Assembly (NCBI RefSeq): GCF_900096915.1
Contig: NZ_FMYK01000002.1
Coordinates: forward strand, 186,001 to 250,000
From: Acinetobacter marinus
Lineage (GTDB): Bacteria; Pseudomonadota; Gammaproteobacteria; Pseudomonadales; Moraxellaceae
DNA length: 64,000 nt
Direction of reading: 5' to 3'
Below are positions 1 through 7,741 of this stretch, piece after piece. The notes below the pieces were generated by a model that saw only the letters and a program-made list of their open reading frames with translations, made no database searches and was not told the origin of the DNA. Each line of letters begins with the position of its first letter. Within the stretch, counting starts at the first letter, position 1. A program made the position numbers and the translations under genes.

Positions 1-2595
1 CTTGGTTGGACCTGTCAAGAATTGTTGCACCTCAGGCAATGCCTTAGCTTGCGCAAGTAGATCATCTTTGGCAATGTCCACAGCCACTTCTAACTTACCA
101 CGTAGTTTACCATTGACTTGTACCACAATGGTTTGCGTATTACGAGTCAGTGCTGATGCGTCAACCTCAGGAAACAAAGTCGCTGTTAAATCAATTCCAA
201 ACTGCGCCAATAATGTTTGACTCAAATGCGGTGCGAAAGGTGCAAGCATGGTGAGTAAGCTGACGATCGCTTCACGTGCTATAGCGACATCGTTGTCATC
301 TTTGGCTTCAAACTTGGTGATGCTATTGAGCAATTCCATCTGTGCGGCAATGGCAGTATTAAAGGCATGGCGGCGTTCAATATCATCACCGACTTTGGCA
401 ATGGTTTCATGCACTTTACGGCGTAGGTCTTGCGCCTCTTTGGATAGATTTGCACCATCAATGTCTTGAGATGTATTACCTTTTTCCAAGAATGTTGTGG
501 TCAAACGCCACACACGTTTTAAGAAACGGTTTGCGCCTTCAACCCCCGCATCTGACCATTCTAAAGATTGATCAGGCGGTGCAGCAAACATCATAAACAC
601 ACGTGCAGTGTCGGCGCCATATTGATCAATAATCGACTGTGGATCGACACCATTGTTCTTAGATTTGGACATTTTTTCTTGTCCACCGATCACTACAGCT
701 TGACCGTCGCCTTTATATGTTGCAGCGGTGATGCGACTTTTCTCATCACGTTCAAGCTCGACATCGGCAGGGTTAAACCATGTTTTCTTGCCACTGGCAT
801 CTTCACGGTAAAAGGTGTCCGCCAAGACCATACCTTGTGTTAATAGGTTGCTAAATGGTTCGTTGCCTTGTACTACGCCTTCGTCGCGCATCAGTTTGTG
901 GAAGAAACGTGCATATAAAAGATGCAAAATCGCATGTTCCACACCACCGATATATTGATTGACTGGCAACCACGATGCAGCTGCTTCAGGCTTAATCATG
1001 CCATCGGTATAGTCAGGTGAAGCGTAACGTGCGTAATACCACGAAGACTCGACAAAAGTATCTAAGGTGTCAGTTTCACGTTTGGCATCTGCGCCACAGC
1101 TTGGGCAAGTGGTTTGATAAAACTCAGGCATTTTCGCCAATGGATTACCCGAGCCGTCAGGCACGACATCAGTTGGTAAGACCACTGGCAGTTGATCCTC
1201 AGGTACAGGCACTTGACCGCACGACGCACAGTTGATCATTGGAATTGGACAACCCCAATAACGTTGACGTGACACGCCCCAATCTCGTAGACGGAATTGC
1301 ACTTTTTTCAAGGCTTGACCTTGTGGTTCGAGCTTAGCAATCAAGGCATCAAAGGCTGCTTGGAAAGTGAAGCCATCAAATTCACCTGAATTAATCAATG
1401 TGCCATTTTTTGAGCCGTACCATTCTTGCCATTGTGTTGCATCAAAGTCTGCATCATCTGCGCCTTTAGCATCAATCACTTGTTTAATTGGTAAGCCAAA
1501 TTTATTGGCAAATTCAAAATCACGTTCATCGTGTGCAGGCACAGCCATCACTGCACCTGAGCCATAACTCATTAATACATAGTTGGCAATCCAGACTTCG
1601 ACGTGCTCACCAGTCACAGGATGCGTCACAAACAAGCCTGTTGCCATGCCTTTTTTCTCGACGGTGGCAAGATCGGCTTCGGCAACCGAACCATGGCGAC
1701 ATTCTTCAATAAATGCCACCAATTCAGGTTTTAATTCTGAGGCTTTTTTCGCCAAAGGATGATCGGCAGCAACCGCAACATAGGTCACACCCATTAAGGT
1801 GTCAGGGCGAGTGGTATACACCGACAAGCCATCGGCATAAATCGACGGATCGGCAGATGGGAAAGTGATCTCCATCCCTTCTGAGCGACCAATCCAGTTG
1901 CGCTGCATGGTCAAGACTTGTTGAGGCCAACCGTCTTGTAATTGGTCTAAATCGTCCAAAAGCTCTTGCGCATAGTCAGTGATGCGGAAGTAATACATTG
2001 GAATATCACGCTTTTCGACCAATGCACCCGAACGCCAACCACGACCATCAATCACCTGTTCGTTCGCCAATACCGTTTGATCGACAGGATCCCAGTTCAC
2101 GGTAGAGAGCTTGCGGTAAATCACGCCTTTTTTATAGAGTTGAACAAAGAGCCATTGTTCCCAGCGATAATATTCCGGCGTACAGGTGGCAATCTCACGA
2201 TCCCAATCCACCGATAAGCCAAGACTTTTGAGCTGATTGCGCATGTAATCAATGTTTTCAAAAGTCCATTTCGCTGGCGCAACTTGATGGGCGATCGCTG
2301 CATTTTCCGCAGGTAAACCAAACGCATCCCAACCCATTGGTTGTAGCACGGTTTCACCTTTTAAACGATAAAAACGGCTGATCACATCGCCAATGGTGTA
2401 ATTGCGCACATGACCCATATGCAGTTTGCCACTTGGATAAGGGAACATCGACAGAATATAGCGATGCTTGCCCTCAACTTGGTCGGCAACCTTAAACACT
2501 TGGCGTGTTGCCCAGTCATTTTGGATCTGTGGTTCAATGGCACTGGCTTGGTATTCAGCGGGAATCGTCGTTGCAGATGAATGCGTCGTGGTCAT
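1..2595 (-). CDS. leuS: Leucyl-tRNA synthetase (3' end cut by window edge)
   Basis: Class I aminoacyl-tRNA synthetase that charges tRNA-Leu in the cytoplasm. The start is the ATG at 2595-2593. The HIGH signature appears as HMGHVRNY shortly after the N-terminus, and the KMSKS loop is encoded at 675-661. Between them lie the CP1 editing region and a CxxC zinc-type segment. The 865 codons present are open to the left edge. Bacterial LeuRS is usually about 870-880 residues, so only about ten C-terminal residues are missing. The gene runs off the window, and its usual partner downstream (an LptE-type lipoprotein) is not visible. No truncation or frameshift is seen inside. Identification is near certain from the two catalytic motifs and continuous LeuRS-like sequence. 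Confidence 0.97.
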   Translation of the reverse strand, partial: MTTTHSSATTIPAEYQASAIEPQIQNDWATRQVFKVADQVEGKHRYILSMFPYPSGKLHMGHVRNYTIGDVISRFYRLKGETVLQPMGWDAFGLPAENAAIAHQVAPAKWTFENIDYMRNQLKSLGLSVDWDREIATCTPEYYRWEQWLFVQLYKKGVIYRKLSTVNWDPVDQTVLANEQVIDGRGWRSGALVEKRDIPMYYFRITDYAQELLDDLDQLQDGWPQQVLTMQRNWIGRSEGMEITFPSADPSIYADGLSVYTTRPDTLMGVTYVAVAADHPLAKKASELKPELVAFIEECRHGSVAEADLATVEKKGMATGLFVTHPVTGEHVEVWIANYVLMSYGSGAVMAVPAHDERDFEFANKFGLPIKQVIDAKGADDADFDATQWQEWYGSKNGTLINSGEFDGFTFQAAFDALIAKLEPQGQALKKVQFRLRDWGVSRQRYWGCPIPMINCASCGQVPVPEDQLPVVLPTDVVPDGSGNPLAKMPEFYQTTCPSCGADAKRETDTLDTFVESSWYYARYASPDYTDGMIKPEAAASWLPVNQYIGGVEHAILHLLYARFFHKLMRDEGVVQGNEPFSNLLTQGMVLADTFYREDASGKKTWFNPADVELERDEKSRITAATYKGDGQAVVIGGQEKMSKSKNNGVDPQSIIDQYGADTARVFMMFAAPPDQSLEWSDAGVEGANRFLKRVWRLTTTFLEKGNTSQDIDGANLSKEAQDLRRKVHETIAKVGDDIERRHAFNTAIAAQMELLNSITKFEAKDDNDVAIAREAIVSLLTMLAPFAPHLSQTLLAQFGIDLTATLFPEVDASALTRNTQTIVVQVNGKLRGKLEVAVDIAKDDLLAQAKALPEVQQFLTGPTK

Positions 2596-2680
2596 AGCTC
2601 TAAATAAACTCAAAAACGGTAAGCTAGCTTAGCTACAAAAAAGTAAGGGAAATAATGTGGCACAGCATAGCGCAAATTGA

Positions 2681-2716
2681 AAAAAAAAGCGCATATTTCG
2701 TGTAGAAGATATGCGC
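2681..2716 (-). terminator. Rho-independent terminator of the DUF4124 gene
   Basis: On the minus strand an 8-bp stem (GCGCATAT at 2716-2709 with its complement at 2696-2689) is followed by an uninterrupted run of eight T residues. It lies about 50 bases after the stop codon of the small exported protein gene and before leuS, so it probably separates the two units. Confidence 0.8.
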
Positions 2717-2767
2717 ATCAATCCACTCGGCTGATGTAGATTGTGACTGGAATTTTAGAGATTCGGT

Positions 2768-3247
2768 TTAAAGTCGACTGGTGCCTGAGCCTAGAGGGAT
2801 GACGTCATCGGTTGGGTCGCTAGTGACTTTGGGTAGTGGAATACGCTCAAGATTGTTGTTGTTCGAGGTATTGCTGGTTGGTGCGGTGTTTGTTGGTGCG
2901 CTATTGTTTGGTGTTGCATTATTTGCAGGTGTGGCACTCGTGGCGTTGTTACTGTCTGTCGCTGTGTTTTGTGTTTCACGATTGGCATTATTATTGGCAA
3001 CAGCAGAGCTGGAAAGATCATTGTAGGTGCTGATTTTACCGAGTTTTTTGGCATTTTTCGGCGGTGGTGTGGTGGTGTAATGTGTTGAGCCTTTGGCATC
3101 GACCCATTTATAGAATTTTTCTGCATGGCTGAACTGCGTAGCGCCTAAAACAAACAACACGGAGAGCACACTACTGGCAAACTGCCATTTGACAGTGCGA
3201 GCGTTGGCGGTGCGAGAAGAGGTAACACGATTAGGCAATATTGACAT
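2768..3247 (-). CDS. Exported DUF4124-type protein with Asn/Thr-rich tail
   Basis: Protein of 159 residues. The ATG at 3247-3245 is preferred because a GGAG-like site precedes it. An in-frame ATG at 3283 would add 12 residues. Residues about 18-42 form a hydrophobic segment ending in SHA, a likely Sec signal peptide. It is followed by EKFYKWVDAKGSTHYTTTPPP, the typical opening of DUF4124 (short periplasmic proteins of unknown role in Gram-negatives). The C-terminal half is low-complexity, dominated by Asn, Thr, Ala and Ser, and looks disordered. It stands alone between leuS and the divergent ilv leader and has its own terminator. The function is unknown; a periplasmic or envelope location is inferred. 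Confidence 0.8.
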   Translation of the reverse strand: MSILPNRVTSSRTANARTVKWQFASSVLSVLFVLGATQFSHAEKFYKWVDAKGSTHYTTTPPPKNAKKLGKISTYNDLSSSAVANNNANRETQNTATDSNNATSATPANNATPNNSAPTNTAPTSNTSNNNNLERIPLPKVTSDPTDDVIPLGSGTSRL

Positions 3248-3834
3248 TATTTTTTGGCTCCGAGCATTACTTTTGATATGCATTCGATTGGTGGTGCTAT
3301 TTTAAACATTTTATGCTGGGATGTGCACAAATTTTACCAAATCACGCTATAGATGAAGAAATATCATGAAAACCAAGAATGTGAAATGTCGCACAATTGT
3401 GCCTTTAAAAAATCATCAGCGTAAAACCGCACAATAGATGTGAAAAAGCGTGAATAAAATGTACAGAAAACTTGACTTTCAAGGCAATAGCATCAAAAAT
3501 GCTCGCTTTAGTTTATGTATATCGATTCGATCACCCTTCGAGTCCATATCATAGCCGTGATAAGCCTTGAAACTCTAGACGAGCAGGGCATTTAACTTGA
3601 TCTTCTTCCACCCGAAGCGATCCTGTCATTGTTGGAAAAGTAGTCCACGCAATGTGTATTTTTACATCACGGTGAAGCTAAACCGCTTCTGGCGACAAGA
3701 TTTTGTCGCCCGAATTATTTTATGAATGATTGTTTTATCAATTTGATGCAGTGAGCCAGTCCATTGAAAACTTGGATCAGATCCAAAGTAAATCAATGTT
3801 GGCGACTGCCTCCAGAAAGTCTAGGGTGAATACG
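3248..3834 (+). promoter_or_regulatory. Long ilvI leader region with hairpins and short ORF
   Basis: This 587-base stretch separates the divergent DUF4124 gene from ilvI. It contains a TTGACT hexamer at 3472-3477 and a possible 23-codon ORF at 3499-3570 (MLALVYVYRF...) without a strong ribosome site. A weak hairpin lies around 3674-3689. A perfect 8-bp stem (3691-3698 with 3703-3710, loop GATT) is followed by an AT-rich stretch. Length and structure suggest post-transcriptional control of ilvIH, such as attenuation. The short ORF is not clearly rich in Leu/Ile/Val codons, so classical leader-peptide attenuation is only a possibility. Confidence 0.4.
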
Positions 3835-5559
3835 TTGGAACTTTTATCAGGTGGTGAGATGCTCGTTCGCGCTTTGGCGGACGAAGGTGTTGAACACGTT
3901 TTTGGTTATCCGGGCGGCGCAGTACTGCATATTTACGATGCGCTTTTTCAGCAGGACAAGATTGAGCACTATCTCGTGCGTCATGAGCAAGCAGCAGGGC
4001 ATATGGCCGATGCATATTCTCGTGTCACAGGGAAAACAGGCGTCGTCCTCGTTACAAGTGGTCCTGGTGCAACAAATACGGTCACACCGATTGCGACTGC
4101 CTATATGGATTCGATTCCAATGGTGATTTTATCTGGTCAGGTGGCAAGCCACTTGATCGGTGAAGACGCATTCCAAGAAACAGATATGGTCGGTATCTCT
4201 CGTCCGATCGTCAAGCACAGTTTCCAAGTGCGTCATGCCAGTGAAATTCCTGCCATTATTAAAAAAGCATTTTATATCGCTGCTTCTGGTCGTCCAGGTC
4301 CAGTCGTAGTTGATATTCCAAAAGATGCGACCAATCCTGCTGAGAAATTCGCATACGAATATCCTGAAAAAGTGAAGATGCGTTCGTATCAACCACCAAC
4401 ACGTGGTCACTCAGGTCAGATTCGTAAGGCGATTGATGAATTACTCACTGCAAAACGTCCTGTAATTTATACAGGTGGTGGTGTGGTACAAGGTAATGCA
4501 TCAGAACTGCTCACCGAAATTGCACACATTTTAAATTTCCCAGTGACCAATACCTTGATGGGTCTGGGTGGTTTTCCTGGTGACGATCCGCAATTTGTTG
4601 GGATGCTGGGTATGCATGGTTGCTACGAAGCAAACATGGCGATGCACAATGCCGATGTGATTTTTGCCATTGGCGCGCGTTTCGATGACCGTGTCACCAA
4701 TAATCCTGCAAAATTCTGTCCGAATGCACGTGTCATTCATATTGATGTTGACCCTGCAACGATTTCAAAAACCATTACTGCGCAGATTCCAATCGTTGGT
4801 GCAGTTGAGCCAGTCCTTCAAGAAATGTTGGCACAAATGAAACAGCTCAATGTGTCCAAGCCCAATCCTGACGCGCTTGCAGAATGGTGGAAGCAGATTG
4901 ATGGCTGGCGTGGCGTACACGGCTTGCGTTATCAAGCAGCGACTGACAATGGCATGAAACCACAACAAGTGGTTGAAGCGATGTACAAAGTGACTCATGG
5001 TGATGCGATCATTACCTCGGATGTCGGTCAGCACCAAATGTTTGCTGCCTTGTATTACAAATACAAGCATCCACGTCAATGGATCAACTCAGGTGGTCTA
5101 GGTACGATGGGCGTCGGTCTGCCGTATGCGATGGCTGCAAAGCTCGCCTTCCCAGAGAAGCAAGTGGTTTGCGTGACAGGTGAAGCATCGATTCAGATGT
5201 GTATCCAAGAGCTGTCGACCTGTAAGCAATATGGTTTGAATGTCAAAATTTTATGCTTGAATAACCGTGCGCTAGGTATGGTGAAACAATGGCAAGACAT
5301 GAACTATGAAGGTCGTCATTCAAGCTCTTATGTCGATTCATTACCAGATTTTCCAAAGTTGATGGAAGCCTACGGTCATGTTGGTATTCAAATCGACCAT
5401 GCGGATGAGCTTGAAGCGAAGCTCGAAGAAGCGATGGCGATCAATGATCGATGCGTATTTATCAATGTCATGGTTGATCGTTCAGAACACGTTTATCCAA
5501 TGTTGGTTGCGGGTCAGTCGATGCGTGATATGTGGTTGTCAAAAGGGGAGCGTACCTAA
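3835..5559 (+). CDS. ilvI: Acetolactate synthase large (catalytic) subunit
   Basis: ThDP-dependent enzyme making 2-acetolactate or 2-aceto-2-hydroxybutyrate, the first common step of Val, Leu and Ile synthesis; it works with the IlvH subunit. The N-terminal ThDP segment (VFGYPGGAVLHIYDAL, then the RHEQAAGHMADAYSR glutamate loop) and the C-terminal ThDP/Mg motif (GEASIQMCIQEL...NNRALGMVKQWQ) are intact. The reading frame is open upstream to 3730, with an ATG at 3796. The TTG at 3835 is preferred because AGGGTG lies about eight bases before it. It also gives a 574-residue protein beginning ELLSGGEMLVRAL, the usual Acinetobacter length as I remember it. Its stop overlaps the ilvH start (TAATG). 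Product is sure, start moderately so. Confidence 0.93.
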   Translation: MELLSGGEMLVRALADEGVEHVFGYPGGAVLHIYDALFQQDKIEHYLVRHEQAAGHMADAYSRVTGKTGVVLVTSGPGATNTVTPIATAYMDSIPMVILSGQVASHLIGEDAFQETDMVGISRPIVKHSFQVRHASEIPAIIKKAFYIAASGRPGPVVVDIPKDATNPAEKFAYEYPEKVKMRSYQPPTRGHSGQIRKAIDELLTAKRPVIYTGGGVVQGNASELLTEIAHILNFPVTNTLMGLGGFPGDDPQFVGMLGMHGCYEANMAMHNADVIFAIGARFDDRVTNNPAKFCPNARVIHIDVDPATISKTITAQIPIVGAVEPVLQEMLAQMKQLNVSKPNPDALAEWWKQIDGWRGVHGLRYQAATDNGMKPQQVVEAMYKVTHGDAIITSDVGQHQMFAALYYKYKHPRQWINSGGLGTMGVGLPYAMAAKLAFPEKQVVCVTGEASIQMCIQELSTCKQYGLNVKILCLNNRALGMVKQWQDMNYEGRHSSSYVDSLPDFPKLMEAYGHVGIQIDHADELEAKLEEAMAINDRCVFINVMVDRSEHVYPMLVAGQSMRDMWLSKGERT

Positions 5560-6050
5560 TGCGACATATTATTTCTGTACTCATTGAAAATGAAGCAGGT
5601 GCGCTATCACGTCTAGTCGGGTTGTTCAGCCAACGTGGTTATAACATCGAAACCTTGAATGTTGCACCGACTGATGATGAGACCATGTCTCGTCTGACTT
5701 TGACGACGTATGGTGATGAGCACAAGATTGAGCAAATCACCAAGCAATTGAATAAATTGGTTGAAGTGGTGAAAGTGGTCGATCTCTCTGATGGTGCACA
5801 TATCGAACGTGAATTGATGTTGATCAAAGTGCGTGCGCTTGGTGCATCTCGTGCCGAGATCAAACGCACAGCGGATATCTTCCGTGCGCAAATCGTTGAT
5901 GTGACACCGAATACCTATGTCATTCAAATCGCAGGTGCGACCGATAAGCTCGATGGCTTTATCGACGCATTGTCTGAAAACACGATTTTAGAAGTGGTGC
6001 GTTCAGGCGTTTCTGGTATTGCCCGTGGTGAAAAAGTTTTAAGTATTTAA
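5559..6050 (+). CDS. ilvH: Acetolactate synthase small (regulatory) subunit
   Basis: Regulatory partner of IlvI. Its N-terminal ACT domain (ISVLIENEAGALSRLVGLFS, about residues 4-23) binds valine for feedback inhibition. The C-terminal half resembles the ALS_ss_C domain that activates the catalytic subunit. Length is 163 residues, normal for IlvH. The ATG shares a base with the ilvI stop codon (TAATG at 5557-5561), so the two are translationally coupled in one operon. ilvC follows after a 146-base gap occupied by a palindromic repeat element. Confidence 0.96.
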   Translation: MRHIISVLIENEAGALSRLVGLFSQRGYNIETLNVAPTDDETMSRLTLTTYGDEHKIEQITKQLNKLVEVVKVVDLSDGAHIERELMLIKVRALGASRAEIKRTADIFRAQIVDVTPNTYVIQIAGATDKLDGFIDALSENTILEVVRSGVSGIARGEKVLSI

Positions 6051-6057
6051 CGAATCT

Positions 6058-6170
6058 AAAATCCCCCTAAATCCCCCTTTGTGAAGGGGGGGACTTCCCT
6101 AGAATTCTAGCAAGGTGAGAGAATTTGGAAGAAGTCCCCCTCTTTGAAAAAGAGGGGTTAGGGGAGATTT
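6058..6170. repeat. Palindromic MITE-like repeat between ilvH and ilvC
   Basis: About 113 bases whose two ends are imperfect inverted repeats of roughly 35-40 bases. The left arm reads AAATCCCCCTAAATCCCCC and continues to GGGGGGACTTCC. The right arm, on the opposite strand, begins AAATCTCCCCTAACCCCTC and runs to GGGGGACTTC. Each arm also folds into its own C-run/G-run hairpin. No open reading frame or transposase is inside. It resembles small non-autonomous intergenic repeats. Family membership and target-site duplication cannot be settled from one copy. Transcribed, it could act as an RNA hairpin modulating ilvH-ilvC linkage. Confidence 0.7.
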
Positions 6171-6196
6171 AAAAAGCATTTTAGCGGAGAACACAA

Positions 6197-7213
6197 ATGC
6201 AAATTTTTTATGATAAAGACTGTGATTTATCAATTATCCAATCGAAGAAAGTTGCTATCGTTGGTTATGGTTCACAAGGTCATGCACACGCATTGAACTT
6301 GAAAGACTCAGGTGTTGACGTCACTGTTGGTCTACGTGCAGGTTCTGCATCGTGGAAAAAAGCTGAAAATTCAGGTCTAAAAGTTGCTGAAGTGCCTGAA
6401 GCTGTTGCACAAGCTGACTTGGTCATGATTTTGACGCCAGATGAGTTCCAATCTCAACTGTATCGTGATGTGATCGAGCCAAACATCAAAGAAGGCGCAA
6501 CTTTAGCATTTGCGCATGGTTTTTCTGTCCTTTATAACCAAGTTGTACCACGTGCTGACCTTGACGTAATCATGGTTGCACCAAAAGCACCAGGTCATAC
6601 CGTGCGTTCTGAATACCAACGTGGTTCAGGTGTACCTGATTTGATTGCGATTCACCAAGATGCGTCTGGTAATGCACGTAATGTGGCATTGTCTTATGCT
6701 TCAGGTGTTGGCGGTGGTCGTACTGGTATCATCGAAACGTCTTTCCGTGAAGAAACTGAAACTGACCTATTCGGTGAGCAAGCGGTGCTTTGTGGTGGTG
6801 CTGTAGAGCTTGTGAAAATGGGCTTTGAAACTTTGGTTGAAGCGGGTTATGCACCTGAAATGGCTTATTTCGAATGCTTGCACGAGTTGAAATTGATCGT
6901 TGACTTGATGTTCGAAGGCGGTATCGCAGACATGAACTATTCAGTATCAAACAACGCTGAATACGGCGAATACGTGACAGGTGTTGAAGTGATCAACGAG
7001 CAATCACGTGAAGCAATGCGTAATGCGCTTAAACGTATCCAATCTGGTGAATATGCGAAGATGTTCATCCAAGAAGGCGCATTGAACTACCCATCGATGA
7101 CTGCTCGTCGTCGTCAAAATGCGGCACACGGTATTGAAGTGACTGGTGGTAAGTTGCGTGCAATGATGCCTTGGATCCAAGCGAACAAAATCGTAGACAA
7201 AGAAAAGAACTAA
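6197..7213 (+). CDS. ilvC: Ketol-acid reductoisomerase (class I)
   Basis: NADPH- and Mg-dependent enzyme converting acetolactate to dihydroxyisovalerate, the second step of Val/Leu/Ile synthesis. At 338 residues it is the short class I form. The N-terminal Rossmann motif GYGSQGHAHALNLKDSG (about residues 24-40) and the Mg-binding region with DLFGEQAVLCGG and ECLHELKLIVDLM are intact. A GGAG site precedes the ATG. It lies downstream of ilvIH in the same direction but is separated by a palindromic repeat, so it may be read through or independently transcribed. A terminator follows directly, and then a degenerate second copy of the gene's last 41 bases. Confidence 0.97.
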   Translation: MQIFYDKDCDLSIIQSKKVAIVGYGSQGHAHALNLKDSGVDVTVGLRAGSASWKKAENSGLKVAEVPEAVAQADLVMILTPDEFQSQLYRDVIEPNIKEGATLAFAHGFSVLYNQVVPRADLDVIMVAPKAPGHTVRSEYQRGSGVPDLIAIHQDASGNARNVALSYASGVGGGRTGIIETSFREETETDLFGEQAVLCGGAVELVKMGFETLVEAGYAPEMAYFECLHELKLIVDLMFEGGIADMNYSVSNNAEYGEYVTGVEVINEQSREAMRNALKRIQSGEYAKMFIQEGALNYPSMTARRRQNAAHGIEVTGGKLRAMMPWIQANKIVDKEKN

Positions 7214-7231
7214 GGGTGCGTTACGTGCCTT

Positions 7232-7267
7232 AAAAAATGGGAAAGCAGTGCTTTCCCATTTTTTTTT
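7232..7267 (+). terminator. Terminator after ilvC
   Basis: Stem AAATGGGAAAG with its complement CTTTCCCATTT around the loop CAGTG, followed by a run of T. It starts 18 bases after the ilvC stop codon. Confidence 0.88.
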
Positions 7268-7310
7268 CTTGCGCAGGGGGAAAAGCAGTGTCTTTCCATT
7301 TCCCTGCTCA

Positions 7311-7351
7311 GGATTCAAGCGAACAAGATCGTTGATAAGGAGAAGAATTAA
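7311..7351 (+). pseudogene. Relic of a second ilvC 3' end
   Basis: These 41 bases match the last 41 bases of ilvC (7173-7213) at 34 positions. All seven differences are synonymous third-position changes, so both copies encode IQANKIVDKEKN followed by a stop. Similarity stops abruptly upstream of 7311. A second strong terminator follows at 7379. This is what remains of a divergent ilvC allele, probably left when an incoming ilvC copy with its own terminator recombined into the locus. It has no start and is not expressed as a protein. Confidence 0.8.
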
Positions 7352-7378
7352 ATTCTCGAATCAACTGATTTGTATACG

Positions 7379-7410
7379 AACACCCACTCGATTCGAGTGG
7401 GTGTTTTATG
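7379..7410 (+). terminator. Second terminator downstream of the ilvC relic
   Basis: A 12-bp stem (AACACCCACTCG with CGAGTGGGTGTT) around a three-base loop, followed by TT. It is likely the original ilvC terminator, now following the relic gene tail. Confidence 0.8.
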
Positions 7411-7741
7411 TTTGAGGTTGTGTGTTTTGCGCATCGGTTAAGATCTAGTTTTTCATATGACTGAACGGAGAGAGAGGGAATAATTTTTATAAAGCAATTG
7501 ATAGGGTCTCGTTAGATTACTATGAACGAGTGGAGGGGAGTTTTATTTGCTGAAATAATAGACAACAACTGCTTAAAAAGTGTTTATTATCTCAATAAAT
7601 TTGCTATATTAATATTTGTTAACGTTATGTAAATTTTTTGTAAACTTTAACATGGTTTTAATTTAAAGTGCTTGGCAAAAGGTAAATCACTCAGGTTGAT
7701 TTTAACTCGGTGATGGTTTTATACAGAATTGTAGGGATTAC
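7411..7741. other. Intergenic region upstream of the MHYT-GGDEF-EAL gene
   Basis: AT-rich, with no open reading frame that looks coding. The part from about 7590 to 7660 is very AT-rich and probably carries the promoter of the following gene, but I cannot assign clear -35 and -10 boxes. AGGG lies a few bases before the next start codon. Confidence 0.4.

Noticed and set aside
3499..3570. Short ORF considered as a branched-chain leader peptide
   Set aside because: It has only scattered Leu and Val codons and no convincing ribosome site, so it is kept only as a note in the leader entry rather than called as a gene.
6058..6170. The palindromic repeat considered as an insertion sequence or CRISPR
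   Set aside because: No transposase frame and no regularly spaced repeats; only one inverted pair is present.
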